Shown: piece after piece, positions 18,001 to 26,355 of the stretch
Position numbering within the stretch: position 1 is the stretch's first letter
How the letters are laid out: the number at the start of each line of letters is the position of its first letter
DNA from: an uncultured Winogradskyella sp.
GTDB lineage: Bacteria; Bacteroidota; Bacteroidia; Flavobacteriales; Flavobacteriaceae
Reading direction: 5' to 3'
Length of the DNA stretch: 42,167 nucleotides
Assembly (NCBI RefSeq): GCF_937958655.1
Contig: NZ_CALGNH010000060.1
Coordinates: 1 to 42,167, forward strand
The notes under the pieces: generated by a model
Databases searched by the model: none
What the model was told of the DNA's origin: nothing
What the model saw: only the letters and a program-made list of their open reading frames with translations
Translations under genes and position numbers: made by a program

Positions 18001-18283
18001 AGGAAATGTTAATGGTATTAGCCTCAGCGACAATTACTTCTTTGTTGGCATAGCCTACATAGCTAAAAACCAATACATCACCGCTACCTACGTTTATGGA
18101 ATATTTACCATCAAAGTCCGTTGCCACACCATTACTGGTGTTTTTTTGTAAAACTGTGGCTCCCGGTAAGGGTAATCCACTTTCATCAGAAACTACTCCC
18201 GTCACTGTTTTTTGTTGTGCAAATCCAATTTGCATCAACAAAGCAACGAGCAGTGTTAATCTAATTTTTAATGTTGTCTTCAT
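15041..18283 (-). CDS. SusC/RagA-family TonB-linked outer membrane transporter
   Basis: This 1080-residue protein has a signal peptide (about 1-22). A carboxypeptidase-D-like regulatory domain begins VTGVVSDESGLPLPGATV, and a TonB-box-like EEVIVTAQG is near residue 105. The plug contains IIIRGFSSITGGNQPLFVVDG, then a long beta-barrel ends in a terminal aromatic residue (SVKVTF). Length and domain order are standard for SusC. It imports ligand using TonB energy together with the SusD-like partner. ATG at 18283 sits just inside a region with two inverted repeats that may be operators. No hydrolase, sensor or sigma/anti-sigma gene flanks the set. Confidence 0.96.
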   Translation of the reverse strand: MKTTLKIRLTLLVALLMQIGFAQQKTVTGVVSDESGLPLPGATVLQKNTSNGVATDFDGKYSINVGSGDVLVFSYVGYANKEVIVAEANTINISLEPDNSLEEVIVTAQGIKKEKKALGYAVSTVESKDIEQKPDTDIGRILRGKASGVRITGTGGVSGSGSNIIIRGFSSITGGNQPLFVVDGVLIDGSTGGSNQAASSASFQSGNVRSGFADIDPNNIESVSILKGLSATALYGGQGRNGVILITTKSGGEASKKMEISVTQSLFTNNIILPDYQDTWGNGFQNQYGAFFSNWGSRFDSQDTIDNAFRTMLLNNFGVEPSELFPGRTDLDAPEVAYRPFNSQDAFFRTGIVSTTSVNASGSMGDKGNFNVSYSHVDDESFIPGNQLVRNNFSLASSYKFNNKFSINGKVNFAKTDITSPFTDASTGSDVTISTAGTGGIASVWNILYLPRSVDITGSPYQHPVTGESLWYRGGNDRMNPLWVVDNTKDENNTNRVFGNFITSYELNDWMTLSYRAGFDITNTMTERSINRGANDGIHPTGYLQTTSARRSVWDHSLLLNIDKQLNEDFSVQATFGANSQRQELFTDGAESRDQIIFGLQNHINYQNSSTIIEGTLFAGNNSTYQFQDERNIVALYGATTLSYKNYLYLNASVRNEWTSNLEPEFRSQIAPGVSASFIPTSAFPEIRSQNGINFLKVRAGYGTAPGFPSANYITRPTANLIPNVFEANGRGTITTSIPNLLPNPNLRPELSKEFEVGVDARFLDNRVGFEFTYYNRDTEDQIIARPLPPETGFTSQFTNVGNVINKGLEIVADVTPVRTENWNWKLSGSFSRNVSEVQGLDDGEQILYGGIFSTPANAAINGEQLGVIFGTRVLRDDAGNRLVDENGYWIQDNTNGIIGDPNPDWFSTINNVVSWKNFSFNMQWEYQQGGDILATTVGALVGRGLVEDTDFDRTQSIILPGVRQSTGQPNNIQLTATEAYFDNIGFGTDELLIYDASHVRLREASISYNMPKKWLDNTPFGAVSLTLSGQNLFVKAFNVPKSVNYDPELNSLGVGNSQGFDYLTSWNSRRYGASVKVTF

Positions 18284-18289
18284 ATTAAT

Positions 18290-18360
18290 GTGTTAAAAAT
18301 TTAACACAAACTTGGAGATAAAATAGTTAAGAAACAAAGAAAGTGTTAAAAACTTTAACA
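18290..18360 (-). promoter_or_regulatory. two inverted repeats upstream of susC, candidate operator pair
   Basis: GTGTTAAA-AA-TTTAACAC lies at 18290-18307, six bases before the susC start. A related TGTTAAA-AAC-TTTAACA lies at 18344-18360. Their centres are about 54 bp apart, close to five helical turns. No clear TAnnTTTG promoter is visible between them on the minus strand. Confidence 0.5.
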
Positions 18361-18423
18361 AATTTCTAAAGTCTGAAATAATAGGGTGAATTATTTTTAT
18401 ATACTGAAAATAGCGATATAAGA

Positions 18424-19167
18424 TTATGAATCCTTCAATCGCTGCCTTAAGGCTTCATATAAAAAAGCACCACATGCCACAGAAACATTTAAAGATTCAA
18501 TATCTCCTAAAATAGGAAGTTTAGCTTGTTCATCTACAATTTTTAATACCGAAGGATTAATACCTCTGCCTTCAGAACCCATAATAATTGCAGTAGGTTC
18601 AGCTAGTGAAATGTCGTAAATGGATTTTTCTGCTTTTTCTGTGGCTGCAATAATCTTAATATCGGACGATTGTAAATAAAAAATAGCGTCTTTTATATGA
18701 TCAACTTTGCAAATAGGAATTTTAAAAATAGCACCAGCACTTGTTTTAATAGTGTCTCCATTAACCGGTGCTCCGCCTTTTTTCTGAATTATTATTCCAG
18801 AAACACCTGTACATTCTGCTGTTCTAATGATTGCGCCAAAGTTACGTACATCGCTTATTTGGTCTAGCAATAAAAATAATGGAGGTTTTTTAGAATCTAA
18901 AACCTCTGAGACTAAATCTTCTATAGCGTAAAAGGTGATTGGAGAAATGTAAGCTACTGCACCTTGGTGATTTTGATGAGTTAACCGGTTTAATTTTTCA
19001 ATAGGAACATAAGATGAGCCAATGCCTTGTTGTCTTAGAAGGTGTTCTAGCTCTTGAAACAATTCACCTCTAGAGCCCTTTTGTAAAAATACTTTATCTA
19101 TGGACTTATCGGAATTTATGGCTTCAATAATGGCTCTAATACCAAATACTATGGTTTCTTTTTTCAT
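18424..19167 (-). CDS. rlmB: 23S rRNA 2'-O-ribose methyltransferase, TrmH/RlmB type
   Basis: This 247-residue SpoU-class enzyme has an N-terminal substrate-binding domain beginning VFGIRAIIEAI. The three knot motifs are DQISDVRNFGAIIRTAE (motif 1, Asn and Arg at the active site), IIMGSEGRGI (motif 2) and LNVSVACGAFLYEALRQR (motif 3). By family it methylates the 2'-OH of a guanosine in 23S rRNA using S-adenosylmethionine. Length is typical. It stands alone between the T9SS-protein gene and susC. Exact target nucleotide is inferred from family; another TrmH-family substrate is possible. Confidence 0.9.
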   Translation of the reverse strand: MKKETIVFGIRAIIEAINSDKSIDKVFLQKGSRGELFQELEHLLRQQGIGSSYVPIEKLNRLTHQNHQGAVAYISPITFYAIEDLVSEVLDSKKPPLFLLLDQISDVRNFGAIIRTAECTGVSGIIIQKKGGAPVNGDTIKTSAGAIFKIPICKVDHIKDAIFYLQSSDIKIIAATEKAEKSIYDISLAEPTAIIMGSEGRGINPSVLKIVDEQAKLPILGDIESLNVSVACGAFLYEALRQRLKDS

Positions 19168-19231
19168 ACTACAAAGGTAAACCCATATTAAAGATTTGAA
19201 AATTCTTGTTTAAATTAATTGTCTACTATTT

Positions 19232-20872
19232 TTAATGCTTTATAATTTTTTTACTTATAGTTTGGTTATTAGACGTAATTCTTAAGTAGTAAATACCATC
19301 AGGCATTTGAGTTAAATCTATTGTATTTAAAGTGGTTTTATAAATCTCTTTTCCTAAGGCATTGTATACGCTGATACTTTGTATGGAAGCATGGGTGGTT
19401 ATATTAAATACTCCATTAGAGGGGTTTGGGTAAATCCTAAGGGCAATATCTTTATAATCGTTAATAGACAAGCTGCTGCAGGGTGTTAAATCTGGATTTA
19501 GCTCAACAGTCCCATTAGGTGTTAAATCTCTACCTATAAAACCATCGTAATCTAAAGGGTATTTAATGGCTCTAAATGTTAAATTTGTTGTAGGAGGCGT
19601 ATTTCCTTGGGTTGTAGAAGCTCCCGTGTTACTATTTATAGGGACAATATATTCCCAAACTTTTTCATTAGCGTTATTCAATTCAAAAAAATAACCTTCA
19701 CGACCTTCGCAAACAAGTATATTGTCATTTTCTAATTGTTGTGCATTACTTACTATACCAGAGAAAAATTCTGAAGATTCCCCTGATACCATTTCGTCAT
19801 AAGTAAAATCTGTATTTTGGGGAAGATAAGCGGTGTTTGGTGTATAATCGTAAACTCCGAGACTAGTTTCGGGTAAACTTAATATATCGACTTGCGAAAA
19901 AGCTGGTGTTCTGTTAATACCGTTGTTAAAGAGCATTATTTTGTTTTCATTTGGAAAACCAGTTGGTATAAAATAAGGGGTATGCTGACCAAATAACTTT
20001 CTGTCGTCCGTGGTACCATTTCTATAAGCTATTGGGTTTCCCCATCGGTACAATAAATCACCGCCTTTACCATATAATCCGCCAGAATTTGATGCAGCTT
20101 CAGAGGTCGTTGTAGAATGGTCAATTATATAAATTTCACTTAGTTTTCTTGAGCTGATTACAATTTGATCTCTCAATTCATCATACTGAATAGAATTAAA
20201 GTGTAACCAATTATTTACAGGACTATTATCGTTTAAAAAATTAATATCAAGTAACTGAGGGCTGGTAGCTACATCGCCAAAATTATCTTTAGTGTTATCA
20301 AAATCTTGTATTAAATGATCTTTAATATCCCATTCCCATACTATATTGGCTTGGTTGGTACCCACGGGTTCTAACTCTAATATGGTTTCACTGTAGATTT
20401 CCCCATCTTGTATATTTGAAGGGTTTCTTCCTGCTTGTATGGCGTCTGCTTCGGACATAACTGATATGGCAAGTATTAGTATATTTCCGTTGGGTAGAGG
20501 GTAAACATCATGGTGCTGCCTAACATTGTCCGTGCTATAAGTGTAGGACCATAATAAATTGTTATCCCAATCATAAAGCTCTACAATACCACCAGCACCA
20601 CCTATTACAATATCTGTGCTGCCGTCTTCTAGTCTGCCAGGTCTTAGTAAATTGCCATTTGGTAGAAGGTATACAGAAGATCCGGGTAAATAATTGCTGG
20701 ACCATTCATTAATGATTTGGCCGCAATTATTAATTAAGAATGTTTTTTCGTGTACAGTGAATAAAGTGAATGCGTCATAAGCCTCACTTGTAACTGAAAC
20801 TGTACCTACAGTATTTTGAGAATACGAAAAACTCGTAATAATAAATAAGACGAGGAGTAATTTTTTAATCAT
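19232..20872 (-). CDS. secreted arylsulfotransferase-like protein with T9SS sorting domain
   Basis: From the ATG at 20872 the protein has 546 residues. It has a signal peptide MIKKLLLVLFIITSFSYSQ and a repeated beta-propeller-like body with WDNNLLWSY, QHHDVYPLPNGNILIL, LHFNSIQYDELRDQIVISSR and GDLLYRWGNP. This is the pattern of arylsulfotransferase (ASST) family proteins, which move sulfate between phenols without PAPS. The last 75 residues (YPNPSNGVFNI, ISVYNALGKEIY, LPDGIYYL-like MPDGIYYLRI, KKIIKH) are a type A T9SS sorting domain, so it is exported to the surface or medium. A TTG at 20896 could extend it by eight codons, but that TTG is part of a promoter box. Enzyme activity is not certain. 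Confidence 0.82.
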   Translation of the reverse strand: MIKKLLLVLFIITSFSYSQNTVGTVSVTSEAYDAFTLFTVHEKTFLINNCGQIINEWSSNYLPGSSVYLLPNGNLLRPGRLEDGSTDIVIGGAGGIVELYDWDNNLLWSYTYSTDNVRQHHDVYPLPNGNILILAISVMSEADAIQAGRNPSNIQDGEIYSETILELEPVGTNQANIVWEWDIKDHLIQDFDNTKDNFGDVATSPQLLDINFLNDNSPVNNWLHFNSIQYDELRDQIVISSRKLSEIYIIDHSTTTSEAASNSGGLYGKGGDLLYRWGNPIAYRNGTTDDRKLFGQHTPYFIPTGFPNENKIMLFNNGINRTPAFSQVDILSLPETSLGVYDYTPNTAYLPQNTDFTYDEMVSGESSEFFSGIVSNAQQLENDNILVCEGREGYFFELNNANEKVWEYIVPINSNTGASTTQGNTPPTTNLTFRAIKYPLDYDGFIGRDLTPNGTVELNPDLTPCSSLSINDYKDIALRIYPNPSNGVFNITTHASIQSISVYNALGKEIYKTTLNTIDLTQMPDGIYYLRITSNNQTISKKIIKH

Positions 20873-20893
20873 AGATTTTCTTTTCACAGAAAT

Positions 20894-20925
20894 CAAATCT
20901 ATTACTTTATTGGAAATAAATCAAA
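20894..20925 (-). promoter_or_regulatory. promoter for the arylsulfotransferase-like gene
   Basis: On the minus strand TTTG (20925-20922), a 20-base spacer and an exact TAGATTTG (20901-20894) match the Bacteroidota consensus. The -33 box overlaps the stop codon of the Omp85-type gene. The predicted transcript begins near 20888 and gives a leader of about 15 bases before the ATG. Confidence 0.7.
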
Positions 20926-22606
20926 AGGTTGCTGTTAAACTCACATGAACTTTAGAGTCTGATAATCTAAATGGTCTATTCTCAGATTTACCACTAGAGT
21001 AGTTTAATCTAAAAAGACCTGCGTTGGTAAGCAAACCTAATCCAAAACCAAACCCAAATAATTTTTGTTTTGTATCTGTTATTTTATTTTCAAAATAAGC
21101 GGCATCCAAAACAGAGTGAATGTAAATACCATTGCTAAGTCTATAGCGATATTCTGTGTTTAATACACCGTATAAGTTAGCAACTAAACTGTTTTCTTCA
21201 AATCCTCTTATAGAATTAATCCCACCAAATCTAAAAAGTTCATTATCTAAATAATCATTAGAGTTTAGAACAGCTCCGTTTAAACGCGTATAGACACTAT
21301 TTTTTGGATTAAAATTAAATATCTTATACGTGTCTAAATTATACACAGACTGATTTTGAGTTCCTAGGTTGTTTTCTCTATTGCCAAAACCAGACGATAA
21401 TTGAAACCAAAAATTGATGGGAAATAAAGGATCGTAGAATTGTGGTTTTGTAAACGTGTAGTTTAGAGTGTAATAATTAGAGGTAAAATCATTTAAGATA
21501 ACTGTGTCGTCTTCTAATAGATTTGTGGAGCTTATTGTGTTTATTCCAGCAGCAATTCTATGTTGAGCATTTATTTGATAATTTAATTTAGCATATTGCT
21601 TAGCATTAGAAAAAGTAGTGTCTTTTCTAAAAATATTTAAACCAACCTGCAACCCTAAAGGTGAGCCAAATAAATAAGGTAGGTCTGTGTCTACTCTAAA
21701 AGTTTGTTGGTCTATTTCATCGCTTTTATAGAATAGATTTAAAGTCTCTCCATAATTAAGATTATTAATTAATCTTAAATCTAAATACCCGTCAAATTCT
21801 ATTTTATTTGTGTTTTCATTGGTTCCAAAACCAAGAAAGCCATCAAAGTTATTAGTACGTGTTTTTTCTACATATATATAAAGTGTTGTAGAGTCTTTAG
21901 TAAATAATACCTCGGGATCTTTAATTTTTTTTGCAAAGCGCAGGTCTTCAATTAATTCAATTTTGTCTTTTATGTCGTTAAGGTTAAATGTTTTGTTTGT
22001 TCTTAATTTCAGAAATCGCTTAATGAAAGACTGTGGGAAATTTTCATATCCTTTTACAATGATTTTATCAATTCTTCTTTTTTGATTAGAAACAATTTTT
22101 AAGTCGGCTGATATTAAATCAGAATCCTGTTTAGTAATGTTAACCAATTGAAGCGTAGTAAACGGGTCGCCTTGTTCAGCAATTTTAGAATTTAAAGTAT
22201 TAAGAGCGCTTTCTAACTGAGTAATATCTAATTCAAAAGTATTATGGTCTTTTTTGTGGTCTATAAAATTGAGTAATTCAATATTAAAATCAGTGCTGTG
22301 TGTTATTTTAATTCGTTTAATTTTTTGTCCTAAAAAAAAATGAGCTGTAACTAAAGAATCATTTTGTTTAGAGATACTATCTATAACGGTGTCTATATAA
22401 CCAGACCTAGTGAGTTTAGTTTTTATTGTGTTTAATTCTGTTTCGAGACTTAAGTAATTGTCAAAAGAATTTATGTAGCCAATTGAGTCTATAACTTTGG
22501 TGTTTGACACATTTTCACCCAATGCTTTTAGGTAAATAGATTGACTTTTAACATGATTTAAAAAAATCAAAAAAAAGAGAATTGAAAGTCGTTTAATAAA
22601 AACCAT
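20921..22606 (-). CDS. Omp85/BamA-superfamily outer membrane protein
   Basis: This 561-residue protein has a signal peptide (about 1-22, ending VKSQ). Residues about 80-260 include POTRA-like units such as RIDKIIVKGYENFPQSFIKRFLKL and FNLNDIKDKIELIEDLRFAKKI. A beta-barrel of about 300 residues includes GFLGFGTNENTNKIEFDGYLDL, RFGGINSIRGFEENS (matching the conserved RGF/RGY lid motif) and a terminal Phe (VSLTATF). It is shorter than BamA (about 800 or more) and has fewer POTRA units, so it is not the main assembly factor. It may help insert or secrete a specific partner. Divergent from rpsL. Confidence 0.83.
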   Translation of the reverse strand: MVFIKRLSILFFLIFLNHVKSQSIYLKALGENVSNTKVIDSIGYINSFDNYLSLETELNTIKTKLTRSGYIDTVIDSISKQNDSLVTAHFFLGQKIKRIKITHSTDFNIELLNFIDHKKDHNTFELDITQLESALNTLNSKIAEQGDPFTTLQLVNITKQDSDLISADLKIVSNQKRRIDKIIVKGYENFPQSFIKRFLKLRTNKTFNLNDIKDKIELIEDLRFAKKIKDPEVLFTKDSTTLYIYVEKTRTNNFDGFLGFGTNENTNKIEFDGYLDLRLINNLNYGETLNLFYKSDEIDQQTFRVDTDLPYLFGSPLGLQVGLNIFRKDTTFSNAKQYAKLNYQINAQHRIAAGINTISSTNLLEDDTVILNDFTSNYYTLNYTFTKPQFYDPLFPINFWFQLSSGFGNRENNLGTQNQSVYNLDTYKIFNFNPKNSVYTRLNGAVLNSNDYLDNELFRFGGINSIRGFEENSLVANLYGVLNTEYRYRLSNGIYIHSVLDAAYFENKITDTKQKLFGFGFGLGLLTNAGLFRLNYSSGKSENRPFRLSDSKVHVSLTATF

Positions 22607-22708
22607 TACATTTTATTGGAATAACTCAAATGATAACGTAAAAATAGACCATATAATACACGTATAAAACGAAACCTTCTGTTTCTTTAAAAAATAAATT
22701 CTCAAGTA

Positions 22709-22739
22709 TTTGAATAATAAATATATATTTCTACCTTTG
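22709..22739 (+). promoter_or_regulatory. promoter of the rpsL (str) operon
   Basis: TTTG at 22709-22712, a 19-base spacer and TACCTTTG at 22732-22739 form a near-ideal Bacteroidota promoter. Transcription should start around 22744-22746, about 40 bases before the rpsL ATG. Confidence 0.85.
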
Positions 22740-22742
22740 CAG

Positions 22743-22758
22743 CCCTCAAAAGTGAGGG
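22743..22758 (+). promoter_or_regulatory. hairpin at the 5' end of the rpsL leader
   Basis: CCCTCA (22743-22748), loop AAAG and TGAGGG (22753-22758) form a 6-bp stem at the predicted 5' end of the mRNA. An A/T-rich leader follows. It could stabilise the transcript or bind a ribosomal protein. It lacks a U-run, so it is not an obvious terminator. Confidence 0.5.
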
Positions 22759-22784
22759 TTAATAAAATTTTTATATAGAAATAT

Positions 22785-23159
22785 ATGCCAACAATTTCAC
22801 AATTAGTACGAAAAGGAAGAGCCAAAATAACCAAGAAGAGTAAATCGGCTGCTTTGGATTCGTGTCCTCAAAGACGTGGTGTATGTACTCGTGTTTATAC
22901 AACGACTCCTAAAAAACCTAACTCAGCAATGCGTAAGGTAGCAAGGGTTCGTTTAACAAACGGAAACGAAGTAAATGCATACATCGGTGGAGAAGGTCAC
23001 AACTTACAAGAGCACTCGATAGTATTGGTTAGAGGTGGAAGGGTAAAAGATTTGCCAGGTGTTAGATATCACATCGTTCGTGGTGCACTAGATACAGCAG
23101 GTGTTGCTGATCGCACACAACGTAGATCTAAGTATGGTGCAAAACGCCCTAAAAAGTAA
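22785..23159 (+). CDS. rpsL: 30S ribosomal protein S12
   Basis: This 124-residue S12 of normal length is a decoding-centre protein. The streptomycin-related segments read [12 protein letters not shown] (about 40-51) and [10 protein letters not shown] (85-94), both with the standard wild-type lysines. It is the first gene of the str-S10-spc-alpha cluster and has a clear promoter and leader hairpin upstream. The tail [11 protein letters not shown] is typical. A 91-base spacer separates it from rpsG. Confidence 0.98.
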   Translation: MPTISQLVRKGRAKITKKSKSAALDSCPQRRGVCTRVYTTTPKKPNSAMRKVARVRLTNGNEVNAYIGGEGHNLQEHSIVLVRGGRVKDLPGVRYHIVRGALDTAGVADRTQRRSKYGAKRPKK

Positions 23160-23250
23160 AACAAGTTATAAGTTGAAAGTTATGATTGATGAACGTAACA
23201 TCAAGCAACTAACGACTAACAACTAAGAACTAAACAACTTAAAAGAAGAC

Positions 23251-23727
23251 ATGAGAAAAAGAGCAGCAAAAAAGAGACCGCTTTTACCAGACCCAAGATT
23301 TAACGATCAGTTGGTAACACGTTTTGTTAACAACATGATGTGGGATGGTAAAAAGTCTGTAGCTTTTAAAGTATTCTATGATGCAATTGATATTGTTGAA
23401 GAGAAAAAAAATGATGACGAAAAAACAGCTTTAGAAATCTGGAAAGACGCGTTATCTAATGTGATGCCTCACGTAGAAGTGCGTAGTCGTCGTGTTGGTG
23501 GTGCTACATTCCAAATACCAATGCAAATTCGTCCAGACCGTAAAGTTTCGACAGCGATGAAGTGGTTAATAAGCTACGCACGTAAAAGAAACGAAAAATC
23601 TATGGCACAGCGTTTAGCAGCAGAAGTATTAGCTGCCGCTAAAGAAGAAGGTGCTGCCGTTAAGAAAAGAGTGGATACTCATAAAATGGCAGAAGCAAAT
23701 AAAGCATTCTCACACTTTAGATTTTAA
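23251..23727 (+). CDS. rpsG: 30S ribosomal protein S7
   Basis: This 158-residue S7 nucleates the 30S head by binding the 3' major domain of 16S rRNA. The conserved block [22 protein letters not shown] and the following [11 protein letters not shown] are intact. The start ATG is preceded by an A/C-rich spacer with CTAAC/ACTAA words and no Shine-Dalgarno sequence. In E. coli S7 represses the str operon from the rpsL-rpsG gap; I see no matching structure here. Confidence 0.98.
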   Translation: MRKRAAKKRPLLPDPRFNDQLVTRFVNNMMWDGKKSVAFKVFYDAIDIVEEKKNDDEKTALEIWKDALSNVMPHVEVRSRRVGGATFQIPMQIRPDRKVSTAMKWLISYARKRNEKSMAQRLAAEVLAAAKEEGAAVKKRVDTHKMAEANKAFSHFRF

Positions 23728-23733
23728 TTAGAA

Positions 23734-25860
23734 ATGGCAAGAGATTTAAAATTCACAAGAAATATAGGTATTGCTGCACATATTGATGCAGGAAAAACTA
23801 CCACTACAGAGCGTATCCTTTATTACACAGGTGTATCTCACAAGATCGGTGAGGTGCATGATGGAGCAGCTACAATGGACTGGATGGAGCAAGAGCAAGA
23901 AAGAGGTATTACAATTACGTCTGCAGCAACAACTTGTACATGGAATTTTCCAATGGAAAACGGTAAGGCTACCGCAGATACAAAAGGATATCACTTTAAT
24001 ATTATAGACACACCAGGTCACGTTGATTTTACGGTTGAGGTAAACCGTTCTTTACGTGTACTAGATGGTTTAGTATTCTTATTTAGTGCCGTTGATGGTG
24101 TTGAGCCACAGTCTGAAACTAACTGGAGATTAGCTGATAATTATAAAGTACCTCGTATTGGTTTTGTTAATAAAATGGACCGTCAAGGCTCTAACTTTAT
24201 GGCAGTATGCCAGCAAGTAAAAGATATGTTGAAGTCTAATGCTGTGCCAATTGTAATGAATATTGGTGACGAAGCAGACTTTAAGGGTATTGTAGATTTA
24301 GTAAAGAACCGTGCTATTGTATGGCACGATGAAACTCAAGGAGCAACTTTTGATGTTATTGACATACCAGAAGAATTAAAAGAAGAAGCAGCAGAATTAA
24401 GAGCCAATCTTATAGAGGAAGTAGCAAGTTACGATGAAAATCTTTTAGAGAAATTCATGGAGGATGAAAACTCTATTACAGAAGAAGAAGTGCATGCTGC
24501 ACTTAGAGCTGCTGTAATGGATATGGCTATTATACCTATGGTTTGTGGTTCTGCATTTAAAAATAAAGGTGTACAGTTCTTATTAGATGCTGTGTGTCGT
24601 TACCTACCTTCTCCAACAGATAAAGAAGGTATTACAGGTACAGATCCTAACACTGGTGAAGAGATTATTCGTAAGCCAGACGTTAAAGAACCATTTGCTG
24701 CATTAGCATTTAAGATAGCAACAGATCCTTTCGTAGGACGTTTAGCATTCTTTAGAGCATATTCTGGTCGTTTAGATGCTGGTTCTTATATCTTAAATAA
24801 CCGTTCAGGTAAAAAAGAGCGTATATCTCGTATCTATCAAATGCATTCTAATAAACAAAATGCTATCGATTTTATAGAAGCAGGTGATATTGGTGCGGCA
24901 GTAGGATTTAAAGATATTAAGACTGGAGATACTATGTCTGATGAAAAGAATCCTATCGTTTTAGAATCTATGGACTTCCCAGATCCAGTAATTGGTATTG
25001 CTGTGGAACCTAAGACCAAAGCAGATGTTGATAAATTAGGTATGGCGTTAGCAAAATTATCTGAAGAAGATCCAACATTTACAGCAAGAACAGACGAAGC
25101 GTCTGGTCAGACCATTATTTCTGGTATGGGTGAGCTTCACTTAGATATTATTGTAGACCGGTTAAAGCGTGAGTTTAAAGTTGAAGTTAACCAAGGGCAA
25201 CCTCAAGTAGAGTACAAAGAAGCTATTACACAGCGTGCAGAACACAGAGAGGTTTATAAAAAGCAATCTGGTGGACGTGGTAAATTTGCGGATATCGTAT
25301 TTACATTAGAACCTGCAGAAGAAGGAGAAGTAGGACTTCAGTTTGAGTCTGCAATTAAAGGTGGTAACGTTCCTAAAGAATTTGTTCCATCTGTAGAAAA
25401 AGGATTCAAAATGGCCATGGTAAATGGACCATTAGCAGGCTATGAAGTAGATGCTATGAAAGTAACGTTAACTGATGGTTCTTACCACGATGTAGATTCT
25501 GATCAGTTATCATTCGAATTGGCAGCAAAGCTTGGATTCAAAAATGCAGCAAAAGCAGCAAAAGCTGTGATCATGGAGCCAATCATGAAGCTTGAAGTGA
25601 TTACACCAGAAGAAAATATGGGTGATATCGTAGGTGACTTAAACCGTCGTCGTGGTCAGGTAAGTGAAATGGGTGATAGAGCTGGTGCTAAAACTGTAAA
25701 AGCTACAGTACCGTTATCTGAGATGTTTGGTTACGTAACTACGTTAAGAACATTATCTTCAGGTAGAGCAACATCAACGATGGAATTTTCACACTATGCT
25801 GAAACACCTTCTAATATATCAGAAGAAGTTATAAAAGCTGCTAAAGGAGTTGAATCGTAA
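23734..25860 (+). CDS. fusA: elongation factor G
   Basis: This 708-residue translocase GTPase has G1 AHIDAGKT (15-22), G3 DTPGH (92-96) and G4 NKMD (146-149). All five EF-G domains are present, including the domain [13 protein letters not shown] and the C-terminal [13 protein letters not shown]. It starts six bases after rpsG. It moves tRNA and mRNA through the ribosome after peptide transfer. The usual tuf gene does not follow; rpsJ does, as is normal in Bacteroidota. Confidence 0.98.
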   Translation: MARDLKFTRNIGIAAHIDAGKTTTTERILYYTGVSHKIGEVHDGAATMDWMEQEQERGITITSAATTCTWNFPMENGKATADTKGYHFNIIDTPGHVDFTVEVNRSLRVLDGLVFLFSAVDGVEPQSETNWRLADNYKVPRIGFVNKMDRQGSNFMAVCQQVKDMLKSNAVPIVMNIGDEADFKGIVDLVKNRAIVWHDETQGATFDVIDIPEELKEEAAELRANLIEEVASYDENLLEKFMEDENSITEEEVHAALRAAVMDMAIIPMVCGSAFKNKGVQFLLDAVCRYLPSPTDKEGITGTDPNTGEEIIRKPDVKEPFAALAFKIATDPFVGRLAFFRAYSGRLDAGSYILNNRSGKKERISRIYQMHSNKQNAIDFIEAGDIGAAVGFKDIKTGDTMSDEKNPIVLESMDFPDPVIGIAVEPKTKADVDKLGMALAKLSEEDPTFTARTDEASGQTIISGMGELHLDIIVDRLKREFKVEVNQGQPQVEYKEAITQRAEHREVYKKQSGGRGKFADIVFTLEPAEEGEVGLQFESAIKGGNVPKEFVPSVEKGFKMAMVNGPLAGYEVDAMKVTLTDGSYHDVDSDQLSFELAAKLGFKNAAKAAKAVIMEPIMKLEVITPEENMGDIVGDLNRRRGQVSEMGDRAGAKTVKATVPLSEMFGYVTTLRTLSSGRATSTMEFSHYAETPSNISEEVIKAAKGVES

Positions 25861-25871
25861 ATCTTAATAAA

Positions 25872-26177
25872 ATGAGTCAAAAAATCAGAATAAAATTAAA
25901 ATCTTACGATCACAACTTAGTAGATAAGTCTGCTGATAAGATTGTAAAGACAGTAAAAAGTACAGGTGCTGTTGTAACGGGTCCGATTCCATTACCAACG
26001 CACAAGAAAATTTTCACAGTATTACGTTCACCACACGTAAATAAGAAGTCTAGAGAACAATTTCAATTAAGCTCTTATAAGAGATTATTAGATATCTACT
26101 CGTCGTCTTCAAAAACAATTGACGCTTTAATGAAGCTTGAATTACCAAGTGGAGTAGAAGTAGAGATTAAGGTGTAA
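25872..26177 (+). CDS. rpsJ: 30S ribosomal protein S10
   Basis: This 101-residue S10 (NusE) has the conserved [23 protein letters not shown] loop and the C-terminal [13 protein letters not shown]. It works in the 30S head and in NusB-dependent antitermination. It follows fusA by 11 bases. Unlike in many bacteria, a 199-base spacer with palindromes separates it from rplC, so S10 is probably expressed mainly with the str genes. Confidence 0.97.
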   Translation: MSQKIRIKLKSYDHNLVDKSADKIVKTVKSTGAVVTGPIPLPTHKKIFTVLRSPHVNKKSREQFQLSSYKRLLDIYSSSSKTIDALMKLELPSGVEVEIKV

Positions 26178-26185
26178 TTATTGAA

Positions 26186-26240
26186 CTTCGGTCGCTGAGC
26201 GAAGTCGAAGTGAACATGTCCCACCGATGCGGTCGCGGGA
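26186..26240. repeat. REP-like palindromes between rpsJ and rplC
   Basis: A G+C-rich patch holds two hairpins. The first is CTTCG (26186-26190) with CGAAG (26200-26204), with TCGC/GCGA pairing inside. The second is TCCC-ACCG (26219-26226), loop ATG, CGGT (26230-26233), bulge CGC, GGGA (26237-26240). The first resembles a dispersed palindrome often seen between flavobacterial genes. Confidence 0.6.
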
Positions 26241-26262
26241 AAAACGGTAAAAAATACAATTC

Positions 26263-26288
26263 AAGGCTGAAACGTATTTTTCAGCCTT
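26263..26288. terminator. terminator-like or attenuator hairpin between rpsJ and rplC
   Basis: AAGGCTGAAA (26263-26272) and TTTCAGCCTT (26279-26288) form a perfect 10-bp stem with a 6-base loop. Only AAATTTT follows, so the U-run is weak; it may act partially or as a processing site. Confidence 0.5.
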
Positions 26289-26355
26289 AAATTTTGAATA
26301 AGTAAATTAATAATAACAATAGATTGAAGGTAGATTGAGAAATCGAAAAACCAAC

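Noticed and set aside
17517..18053. 178-codon open frame on the plus strand inside susC
   Set aside because: It is an antisense shadow of a strongly conserved susC region and its translation has no recognisable domain or start context.
20873..20896. TTG-initiated extension of the arylsulfotransferase-like protein
   Set aside because: The TTG lies in an exact TAGATTTG promoter box, and the ATG at 20872 begins a good signal peptide.
22743..22758. Intrinsic terminator before rpsL
   Set aside because: The stem is only 6 bp and not followed by a run of T; it lies at the predicted transcript start.
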